In this document: positions 32,514 to 38,704 of the stretch, one piece after another
Position numbering within the stretch: the first letter of the stretch is position 1
Layout of the letters: the number at the start of each line of letters is the position of its first letter
NCBI GenBank assembly: GCA_030611265.1
Contig: JAUWQD010000024.1
Location: forward strand, 1-38,704
Source of the DNA: Methanosarcinaceae archaeon
Lineage (GTDB): Archaea > Halobacteriota > Methanosarcinia > Methanosarcinales > Methanosarcinaceae
Reading direction: 5' to 3'
Length of the DNA stretch: 38,704 nt
The notes under the pieces: generated by a model
What the model saw: only the letters and a program-made list of their open reading frames with translations
What the model was told of the DNA's origin: nothing
The model's database searches: none
Translations under genes and position numbers: made by a program

Positions 32514-34229
32514 TTATAACGCCTCCGTAGTGATCTCAACAGGGTGCGGAAGATATGCATCCTCCACCATGTAATTTGCCTGGCTCACAGTGTAGTATTT
32601 CTTGAACTTCTTTGCAACATCAACCTGCATAGCGTCAACAGTTGCCTGTGGCATTTTAGCATTTACCCAGTATGTTCTACCCTCTGGAGTCATTGCGATT
32701 TCGCCGTCCTTAACAACTACCTCACCGCTCTTGATGGTGTATGCTGCACCACTGAACGCCTTCTTGACAGCTACATATTCAACTGTTGTATCCACAGAAT
32801 CAGGCTTGATGTCATATATCGCGATATCCGCATCCGCGCCGACACCAAGGTGTCCCTTAGTATCCATGCAGTACATCTTTGACTGCATAGCGCGTGTCAT
32901 AATCGCAAGTTCATACAGATCAAGCTCACGGTCAATTCCAGGTATGTTCATGCGACCAAGTGCCATCTCCGGAAGAGTCTCGATAATCTCTGCACGTCTC
33001 TTTGCACTCATCAGGTATGTGTATGCTTCAGGATAGTTCACGAACGAACCGCCGTTCGGGCTATCGGTTGTAAACATTACCTTCCATGGATCATCCACAA
33101 GCAGTGCAAGTTCCAATCCAATTGCCCACTGTACAGCATTCACGAAGTTCTTTGGTGAATACGTGATCGGCACGACACCGGATGCATCCTCAAGTTCAAC
33201 ATCCATATTGCTCCATTTTGCGTTAAGCATTCGTGAGTTCGCATACTCCACAGGACCGTCTGCCGTCATTGTCATTGCAGGACCGAATATCGCCTGTCCA
33301 AGATCGAATGTCATATGGTCTGTAGAATTGATATAATCCGAAACTTGCGGAGCAGCACTTTCAAAGTCTCTCCACGATGTACCGCCATATGCATTGAACT
33401 GCACATGTGTCACATGCAATACTTGCCTGTCACGATTGGACTTAAGATTCTCAAGCAGTTTCATTGACGCAATTGTGGTCTCGTAGTTCCCTGGTTTACC
33501 AAGGTTGTTGCAGTGCAAATGGATCGAGTGTGGAAGGTTCAGTTTCTCGTTCGCCTCTGCAAGTCCCATAATGATCTGTGCAGGTGTAACATCGAAATTT
33601 GGCACCGGATCATCCAGTCCCGAAACGTTCTTACCCCAGCCCCACGCTTCTCCACCGCCAGGATTTACGATCTTGATACCATAACCGCGTGAAGCCTTGA
33701 GTCCCCATGCAACGTATGCTGCAAGTTTTTCCGGCTCATCGTCGCGGATATACTCCATAACCTGCCAGTTGCTTCCGAACAGTGTCAAACCGAACTTGTC
33801 CAGAATTGGGATTGCTTCAAACTCCTCATGAGTGTGGCGCGCTCCTATGATAGGGATCGCTGCCTCACCAATAGTCGTGTAACCCATCTTCGCATACCGA
33901 TATCCGATAGCAAATGCATTTGGTGTGTTATATCCGACCTGTGCTCTTGTAGTTGCAGTCGGTGCTTCTTTCCCTGAGAGTCCCGGCACATTGGTCATGC
34001 GCATATCATGAGGGCTCATAAAACGTCCTACATTTATCTTTCCTGCGCAGTGAGTGTGACCATCCACGCCGCCGGCCATTGTGAGTTTTCCGCCTGCATC
34101 GATGACCTTTGCACCGGATGAGACGCTCTCAACGATCTTGCCGTCTTTGACGGATATATCCATCTTCTCACAATTGACGTTATTGATAGGATCGCAGACA
34201 ACTGCGTTCTTGATTAATAATTCTGACAT
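32514..34229 (-). CDS. fwdA: Formylmethanofuran dehydrogenase subunit A (formyltransferase/amidohydrolase)
   Basis: This 571-residue subunit condenses formate with methanofuran at a binuclear zinc site of the dihydroorotase/urease type. Visible ligands are H58 and H60 in GVDGHTHCAG and the lysine to be carboxylated, K178 in WGLKASRGYG. Histidines in SIHLHCNN and HVTHVQF, and the catalytic aspartate of FTTDSPNGG, are also present. ATG 34229 is chosen because GGGAGGTG lies seven bases before it, spanning the end of fwdB. In the complex, formate produced at the tungsten site of FwdB travels through an internal tunnel to this site. Confidence 0.97.
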   Translation of the reverse strand: MSELLIKNAVVCDPINNVNCEKMDISVKDGKIVESVSSGAKVIDAGGKLTMAGGVDGHTHCAGKINVGRFMSPHDMRMTNVPGLSGKEAPTATTRAQVGYNTPNAFAIGYRYAKMGYTTIGEAAIPIIGARHTHEEFEAIPILDKFGLTLFGSNWQVMEYIRDDEPEKLAAYVAWGLKASRGYGIKIVNPGGGEAWGWGKNVSGLDDPVPNFDVTPAQIIMGLAEANEKLNLPHSIHLHCNNLGKPGNYETTIASMKLLENLKSNRDRQVLHVTHVQFNAYGGTSWRDFESAAPQVSDYINSTDHMTFDLGQAIFGPAMTMTADGPVEYANSRMLNAKWSNMDVELEDASGVVPITYSPKNFVNAVQWAIGLELALLVDDPWKVMFTTDSPNGGSFVNYPEAYTYLMSAKRRAEIIETLPEMALGRMNIPGIDRELDLYELAIMTRAMQSKMYCMDTKGHLGVGADADIAIYDIKPDSVDTTVEYVAVKKAFSGAAYTIKSGEVVVKDGEIAMTPEGRTYWVNAKMPQATVDAMQVDVAKKFKKYYTVSQANYMVEDAYLPHPVEITTEAL

Positions 34230-34230
34230 T

Positions 34231-35535
34231 TCACGCACCTCCCTTAAGTTCCCTTACCTTATTGATCAGGTCAACCGCAATCTCTTCATCGGTCTTGAAC
34301 TTCGTATCGATCAGTTTCTTCATTCGCAAGGATATGCCGTCCATCCTGTATGCCGTACCCTCAGCCTCAACTCCAACGACTGCCGCAGGGAATACCACAT
34401 CTGACAGTTCGGTTGTCGGGTTTGCGTAAGGATCGATCTGGATGACCGGTATCTTTGCCAGATACTTAAGTGAATCCTGTGGGAAGTGTGCGCCTGGATC
34501 TGCTGCTGAAATTATAGCAGCGTCAACGTCACCTCGTGTCAGCACATCGTTAGCACCTGTTTCGCCAGGGTTGTAATATGGTGCGCCGCGCGTGAAGTCA
34601 ATTGCCATCGGGAAACCGGTTTCCCATGTTGCGACCTGTCCGAATCCTGTTACATTATAGTGACCGCGCATTCCTATCATCACAGCCTTTGAGTGCTGGT
34701 TGATGTCTGAGATCAGTGATGAAACACCGTCGCCGTTCTTGTATTTGGAACGTGATTGTGTGACTCCCATACCGTAGAACACACAGGTATACTTCGCTTC
34801 CTTGAGCACGTTTGCAAGTTCGAGAACGTCTTCTTTCGAAACACCTGCAACAGTATCAGGAATGACATCCTCATGACCGTTGATAGCTGAACGAAGTGCT
34901 GTCACAAGCAAGTAATCGCTACCTTGATCGATCTCAACATACGTGTCAGCCAACTTTGCAGTATCTGTCTTTCGTACATCGATAACGATCATCTTGCGGT
35001 CCTTTCGTCCCTTCTGGGTAAAGAACCCTTTTGAAAATGATGAGTATCTGCTCATGTGTCTTGGATGGGCATGTGCCGGGTTGCAGCCCCAGAAAATAAC
35101 TACATCAGCCCTGTTCTTGACCGCGCCAAGTGTTGCGGATGGTCCTCCCTTCTCCTGCACTGCGAGTGCGGATGGTCCGTGACACACGTTTGCGGTTGAA
35201 TCTATCAAAGAGCCGGTCTCCTCAGCCAACTGGATTGCCTTGCTGATGGCCTCGCATGAGGTTGAGCACCAGCCGTAGGAGAGTGTTCTCTTTGAGTTGA
35301 CCAGTATCTTTGCTGCCTCGTCAATTGCTTCTTCGTATGAAACATCAACGAGTTCTCCGTTCTTACGGATCATTGGTGATTCTATCCTGTCGTGCAGGAA
35401 CATACCCACGAACTTGTTGCGTCCGAGAATACATGCACGCTCTACATCTGTGATCACATTGTCTTCGACCGTTACTGTGATGTCGTCGCATAGCGACCCA
35501 CACAGTGAACAGATCGCATCTGTTATTACTGCCAT
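34231..35535 (-). CDS. fwdB: Formylmethanofuran dehydrogenase subunit B (W/Mo catalytic subunit)
   Basis: This 434-residue subunit reduces CO2 to formate at a bis-pterin tungsten or molybdenum centre. The N-terminal cysteines C9, C12, C16 and C35 bind a [4Fe-4S] cluster. The metal ligand is C118 in STANVCHGPSAL, an ordinary cysteine rather than selenocysteine. It is full length and has the formate-dehydrogenase-like domains. GAGGGAT just before ATG 35535 is the ribosome site. The gene order D-B-A-C is that of the tungsten-type fwd operon of Methanosarcina rather than fmdEFACDB, so W is the likelier metal. That is an inference from order only. Confidence 0.96.
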   Translation of the reverse strand: MAVITDAICSLCGSLCDDITVTVEDNVITDVERACILGRNKFVGMFLHDRIESPMIRKNGELVDVSYEEAIDEAAKILVNSKRTLSYGWCSTSCEAISKAIQLAEETGSLIDSTANVCHGPSALAVQEKGGPSATLGAVKNRADVVIFWGCNPAHAHPRHMSRYSSFSKGFFTQKGRKDRKMIVIDVRKTDTAKLADTYVEIDQGSDYLLVTALRSAINGHEDVIPDTVAGVSKEDVLELANVLKEAKYTCVFYGMGVTQSRSKYKNGDGVSSLISDINQHSKAVMIGMRGHYNVTGFGQVATWETGFPMAIDFTRGAPYYNPGETGANDVLTRGDVDAAIISAADPGAHFPQDSLKYLAKIPVIQIDPYANPTTELSDVVFPAAVVGVEAEGTAYRMDGISLRMKKLIDTKFKTDEEIAVDLINKVRELKGGA

Positions 35536-35552
35536 TGTATCCCTCTTCCCCC

Positions 35553-35933
35553 TTATTCGTAATACCGTCTCATAAGCACTTTCATCTCAAGCGGCGCTTC
35601 ACCAGTCTTTTCGATCTGTGCCGGAACACCTTTGAACCCGGGCATTCCACACCCGTGTGTGTCCGGGCTGAGAACCGCGTTTGCCCACGGTCCCATTGGG
35701 ATGAATGCCAGCCCGTCAGGGTTGCCGTCGTTTGCCTTTGCGAATACCGAAACATCGCCAAATTCTGTCGTGACTGAAAGATTATCTCCTTCCGACACTC
35801 CTAATTTGGCAAGATCGCTTGAATTGAGTTCGCAGTACGAACAGGCGTCAAAATACTCCTTATGAGTCTTTGCTTCCAGGTATGCTCCCTGGTAAGCAGT
35901 CCGTCCTGATATCAGGTTTGCTTCTAATTTCAT
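35553..35933 (-). CDS. fwdD: Formylmethanofuran dehydrogenase subunit D (pterin-binding)
   Basis: This 126-residue double-psi beta-barrel corresponds to the C-terminal dinucleotide-binding domain of molybdopterin oxidoreductases, here a separate subunit. GISEGD-type turns (LGVSEGDNLSVTT), GLAFIPMGPWANAV and the cofactor-facing DTHGCGMPGFKG are present. It is the first gene of the operon, with GAGGT seven bases before ATG 35933. No fwdE/F/G ferredoxin-type genes are adjacent, so electron-delivery subunits must be encoded elsewhere. Confidence 0.95.
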   Translation of the reverse strand: MKLEANLISGRTAYQGAYLEAKTHKEYFDACSYCELNSSDLAKLGVSEGDNLSVTTEFGDVSVFAKANDGNPDGLAFIPMGPWANAVLSPDTHGCGMPGFKGVPAQIEKTGEAPLEMKVLMRRYYE

Positions 35934-36004
35934 TGACTTACCTCACATTAATAGTCCATTCATTGAAATGATATAATTTCATATACTTCCACACTTAAAA
36001 ACTA

Positions 36005-36048
36005 TCGGTTTTTGTTTTTGTATATAATTTGTAGAATTATATAGTGCG
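36005..36048 (-). promoter_or_regulatory. Promoter region of fwdDBAC
   Basis: Two TATA-like boxes stand on the minus strand: CTATATAATTC near 36045-36035 and AATTATATAC near 36030-36020. This leaves a leader of about 65-85 bases before fwdD, long enough for regulation at the mRNA level. Confidence 0.5.
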
Positions 36049-36059
36049 AGTAAATTCGA

Positions 36060-36300
36060 CCGGAGGGAGAATTTTCTCGTTTGGATGCTTCACTTGTTAA
36101 CCACTGTGGATGTGTATAGATCCGGTCTTAAAAAACAACTGTAAAATGGTCACATGTATTCGTTTTTGGTTGGTGGTGGCGGGATACGCTGCATGCGGCG
36201 GGTTGTGTTGGGTTTTGATCCAATTGCCGGATAGGTTTGGTTCCTGTTTTTTGATGTTAATTTCGGTACGCTGAAAAACGTTTATTCGTTCAATCGATAT
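36060..36300. other. Intergenic stretch between the fwd promoter and tRNA-Met
   Basis: No gene, RNA or repeat is recognised in this stretch. Confidence 0.4.
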
Positions 36301-36301
36301 G

Positions 36302-36314
36302 CTTTAATATATCT
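36302..36314 (+). promoter_or_regulatory. TATA box of the tRNA-Met gene
   Basis: CTTTAATATATC is centred about 29 bases before the tRNA 5' end. Confidence 0.55.
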
Positions 36315-36336
36315 ATGTACTTCTAAGTGCTGCATT

Positions 36337-36446
36337 GCCCGGGTAGCCTAGTTGGTTGGGGCGCCAGACTCATAGGGAAAATTTAACCGTGCGTCCAAAT
36401 CTCCTGAGAAATCTGGAGGTCGCGTGTTCGAGTCACGCTCCGGGCA
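36337..36446 (+). tRNA. tRNA-Met (CAT), elongator type, with a 36-base intron
   Basis: The acceptor GCCCGGG pairs with TCCGGGC (36439-36445, one G-U). The anticodon stem CCAGA/TCTGG brackets a loop with CAT at 36371-36373. The T arm GCGTG-TTCGAGT-CACGC is complete. The intron spans about 36375-36410, after position 37, the canonical archaeal site; removing it leaves a normal loop CTCATAA. Elongator tRNA-Met genes often carry this intron in Methanosarcinales. A tRNA-Ile2 identity (CAT modified to agmatidine) is less likely. Confidence 0.9.
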
Positions 36447-36598
36447 TATTGCTCTTATTTTTGCTTTATTTTTATGGCACAATGCCAAAATCCGGTCATT
36501 TCATTGAATGTATTAGACGCAGATGCAACTATAAATCTGAATCAAGCAATGTCAAAAAATGAAAAGTGTTAAATTATACACAATGCTGCATCTTGCAA

Positions 36599-37525
36599 CT
36601 ATGCTTTTTGCATCATGCGCTCAAATTCGTTGACGGTTCGGCTTGTCGCTGCCAGTTTCAAAAGTTTGTCAAGCCGGGATTGGTTTTTAGTATGGTATAT
36701 AACATCAGTCAAATTGGCAGGAATATCTCCAAATCGGGCAGACAGCACTGAAAGAATGCTTTTCTCCATACCTTCCTCCCGTCCTTTCTGTATTCCTTTC
36801 TGCATTCCTTTCTGCATTCCTTCGTCAAGAATGTCTTGATATATCACAGATTCTTGCATTATCTCCACCTTCATTAGACTTTTAATTAGTTCTTTTGGAT
36901 ATTTTAATCCTGCCAGCACGCCTGTGCACACAGAAATGTCTGATTTTAATACATTATCTTCAAGATCAATATTCTGTATGAGATCAAAGCATTTTGCCAG
37001 ACATTTTTCATCGTGGATTGATCGATGTTTTGTTAATGGAATTATTGGATACAAGCCATATAAATTGTTATCGATGAATATCTTTGGATCAACTTCCCAC
37101 ATTTTTAAGACTTTGTACTTAAATCTTATAATGTTATCTCCATATATTGAATTCTCATATGTGTCCCTGATATTGCATCCATGATCATCCTGATTTAGGT
37201 ATACTACCACGGGATAAACAGGTAGATTGTATTTATCACGTATCCTGGTATAGTACGATAACATCCTATTTGGCATGTCTGCATCATGCGAACTCTGGAA
37301 TTCTATATGCAAGATGAAATTTCCATCATGGCAGTTGCTGTCTTGAATTTTCACGACATAGTCGGATTTACGCATATTGGTTGGAAGTTCTCTATCCAGC
37401 AGCACTACGTTTCCTTCAAACTGTTCAAAAATCAGGTTTACGAAATGTTCAGGGAACCTATCTGAAAGATACTTTAGGGTTGTGTCATAGTTGTGCAAAC
37501 GTACCACCTGTTCATTGTCATCCAC
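36599..37525 (-). CDS. Rpn-family PD-(D/E)XK nuclease (putative transposase/recombination-promoting nuclease)
   Basis: This 308-residue protein has the nuclease fold near the N-terminus. KSDYVVKI (D55) and FILHIEFQSSHD (E77-x-Q79) give the D...ExQ active site of Rpn/YhgA proteins, followed by RMLSYYTRIRDKYNLPVYPVV. The C-terminal DUF4351-like region is preceded by repeated GMQKGMQKGIQKGREEG. These repeats are encoded by tandem 12-base units at about 36785-36830, prone to slippage. Rpn relatives act as DNA nucleases in recombination and phage defence. It has no partner gene here and sits just after a tRNA gene. Confidence 0.9.
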   Translation of the reverse strand: MDDNEQVVRLHNYDTTLKYLSDRFPEHFVNLIFEQFEGNVVLLDRELPTNMRKSDYVVKIQDSNCHDGNFILHIEFQSSHDADMPNRMLSYYTRIRDKYNLPVYPVVVYLNQDDHGCNIRDTYENSIYGDNIIRFKYKVLKMWEVDPKIFIDNNLYGLYPIIPLTKHRSIHDEKCLAKCFDLIQNIDLEDNVLKSDISVCTGVLAGLKYPKELIKSLMKVEIMQESVIYQDILDEGMQKGMQKGIQKGREEGMEKSILSVLSARFGDIPANLTDVIYHTKNQSRLDKLLKLAATSRTVNEFERMMQKA

Positions 37526-37960
37526 AATAACATTCTAACTGTTATTAAGGATTAGCCAAGCGGGGTGAAAGTGTTTGGTTTTGTTTGAATGAAGCAGAAG
37601 ACTCCCCCTCTCAGTATAGCGGTAGGTGGGAGTGGGTCATTGTGTCGGTATTTGAGATGACTGGAATAATGAGACAATAATGGCAATCCAATCGTTTTTA
37701 AAAAAGATGTTTCATTTGTGCTCTTTGCCGGTTGACAAGCATAAAAAGTGTATGAATTTTGAATCAAAACAAATCGACTTGGAGCGTATTTGCGGTTAAT
37801 CTTAATCATTATACCCCACAGCTCTGCTGCGGTTGGGTGTGCCATCGCAACGTTTGACCATCATTTATTTTATATATGTGTATGTCTTTTGCATCATGAG
37901 TAATTATTTGCACTTCTTTTCGATCAAAAGTCAAATCTCTTGGCAATATCATTGTTTTCT
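37526..37960. other. Non-coding stretch with a possible IS200/IS605-type right-end relic
   Basis: An open frame on the minus strand here is proline-rich and low in coding character, and is not accepted. CCCCCTCTCAGTATAGCGGT followed by AGGTGGGAGT (37603-37632) resembles the structured right ends of TnpB-carrying elements. No tnpB coding sequence is visible, so this is only a suggestion. Confidence 0.3.
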
Positions 37961-37964
37961 CCAT

Positions 37965-38261
37965 TTATTTGGTATCTTCCTCAGATTTAACGAATTGTGG
38001 AGAAAACGTATAGGTAAATCCGCAATTTGTACACTGAAGAAAAAATACAGGCATAGAAGGCGATGGAATTGACATTCCATTTTCTTGTGCAATTTGAATT
38101 AAAAATTTTTCTTTAGGTATATTAAAATCAGTAGAACTGCAAAAAAGACATCCTGCCTTCATATTTTTTATAATATTTTTTTTTAAATTTTCATACTCTT
38201 TTGGTGACATTACACTTAACGAGGGTTTTTTCTCATTCATTGCTTTATTTTCTTCGGTCAT
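37965..38261 (-). CDS. Small zinc-ribbon protein, uncharacterised
   Basis: This 98-residue protein has two CXXC knuckles, CLFC (about residues 38-41) and CTNC (about 77-80), likely one zinc ribbon. Between them is KEKFLIQIAQENGMSIPSPS, and after them an FTYTFSP strand. The N-terminal 30 residues are charged and probably disordered. The start at 38261 (MTEENKAMNE) fits a TATA-like TTTAATAG about 35 bases upstream; an in-frame ATG three codons earlier is possible. I do not recognise a family. Confidence 0.7.
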   Translation of the reverse strand: MTEENKAMNEKKPSLSVMSPKEYENLKKNIIKNMKAGCLFCSSTDFNIPKEKFLIQIAQENGMSIPSPSMPVFFLQCTNCGFTYTFSPQFVKSEEDTK

Positions 38262-38317
38262 TTTTTTCACTAATCAATGGATAATTCTATTAAAGATAAA
38301 CTTGTCTATTTTAGAGA

Positions 38318-38542
38318 CTATTGTTTTTCCACTTTTTTATTACTAAGTTTTATTAAGTACATGACAACAATAGACAAAAATAAATAGTATATAGAATATA
38401 ATAAATATTTAATAAGCAGAGTGGAAATAATTAGGTTGAGATTTAAACTATATGATTTACTCCCATCCTCAGCGTATTCTTTTTTTTGTTTTTTTTGTTT
38501 TAGTTTGAGAGAGGGTTCAAAAAACGGTTGCGGTTGATGCAA
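38318..38542 (-). CDS. Possible small membrane protein
   Basis: This 74-residue open frame has a basic, lysine-rich first half and one or two hydrophobic helices (about residues 36-66, ISTLLIKYLLYSIYYLFLSI). It ends in a basic tail. It lies 50-60 bases before the zinc-ribbon gene on the same strand, but the latter seems to have its own promoter. No ribosome site or homolog is recognised. AT-rich DNA can give such frames by chance. Confidence 0.3.
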   Translation of the reverse strand: MHQPQPFFEPSLKLKQKKQKKEYAEDGSKSYSLNLNLIISTLLIKYLLYSIYYLFLSIVVMYLIKLSNKKVEKQ

Positions 38543-38569
38543 ATATCAAATGCAAGGATAAAACAATAA

Positions 38570-38698
38570 GGATCTCCCCAACATTAAGTGGGTAAATATT
38601 AGACGGGATAAACAGGATGGGGCGAGCCACTTGTATCCTGTCTATAGATTCAAGCAATGTGATTGCATATCCGGCGATATATCCTGGATAGTGATGTG
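38570..38698. repeat. Dispersed repeat R1, copy 3 (shortened core)
   Basis: GGATCTCCCCAACATTAAGT, GGGTAAATATTAGACGGG and the end ATAGTGATGTG match copy 1. The inverted repeat core is reduced to GATAAACAGGAT / ATCCTGTCTAT by an internal deletion. Confidence 0.82.
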
Positions 38699-38704
38699 TC
38701 GAAT

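Noticed and set aside
34231-35933. Selenocysteine in FwdB
   Set aside because: The metal-ligand codon at residue 118 is an ordinary cysteine codon and no in-frame TGA interrupts the gene.
37552-37845. 97-codon open frame on the minus strand
   Set aside because: Composition is proline- and serine-rich with no domain, there is no ribosome site, and it overlaps a sequence that looks like an element end. Judged non-coding.

Overview
The window looks like the chromosome of a methanogenic (or methane-cycling) euryarchaeon, most likely of the Methanosarcinales. It carries a complete fwdDBAC set for formylmethanofuran dehydrogenase and two methanofuran biosynthesis genes (mfnD, mfnF). It also has an archaeal FEN-1 nuclease with a PCNA-binding tail, an archaeal type IV pilus/secretion ATPase with its membrane partner, archaeal TATA boxes about 25-28 bases ahead of many start codons (several apparently leaderless mRNAs), and an intron-containing elongator tRNA-Met. 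The genus cannot be fixed from sequence alone.

Layout. 1-3910 (minus strand) is one operon-like run: six small DUF2178-like membrane proteins, several overlapping as ATGA or TAATG, then an XRE-type repressor and a NatA/NatB-like ABC exporter that runs off the left edge. 4106-5512 is a 14-TM drug-type MFS exporter. 5548-6813 is a small graveyard: a GNAT acetyltransferase with a frameshift, its small partner gene, an Mrr-type restriction nuclease remnant and a MntA remnant. 6942-7056 is a tRNA-Ser gene with an unusual insertion. 7355-9243 is mfnD-mfnF. 9368-13968 holds a transposase remnant and the pilus/secretion pair. 14388-17652 holds a UbiA-family prenyltransferase behind an array of near-palindromes, a PAS histidine kinase, and a small unknown gene that lacks a normal start codon.

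18010-26492 is the most unusual region. A PAPS-reductase-like gene with a ferredoxin tail (18010-19911) is followed by a J-domain gene, two AAA ATPases, a HepT/MntA toxin-antitoxin pair and a frameshifted HEPN-type gene. Three degenerate copies of the 3' end of the PAPS-reductase-like gene sit between these modules. A 42-bp palindrome that is also the promoter/start region of the first ATPase occurs three times. This looks like repeated insertion or duplication at the 3' end of one gene, building a defence-type island.

26781-35933 returns to housekeeping: purH, an orphan HicB, gpmI, fen and the fwd operon with a poly-T terminator. 36337-36446 is tRNA-Met with an intron, followed by an Rpn-type nuclease and small zinc-ribbon and membrane proteins. 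Two families of dispersed inverted repeats (R1 at three sites, R2 at two) lie between genes.

Functionally, mfnD/mfnF make the C1 carrier methanofuran that FwdABCD loads or unloads. The accessory genes (ABC and MFS exporters, GNAT, MntA/HepT, HicB, Mrr, HEPN, Rpn, AAA ATPases) form a partly decayed defence and mobility layer between core genes.
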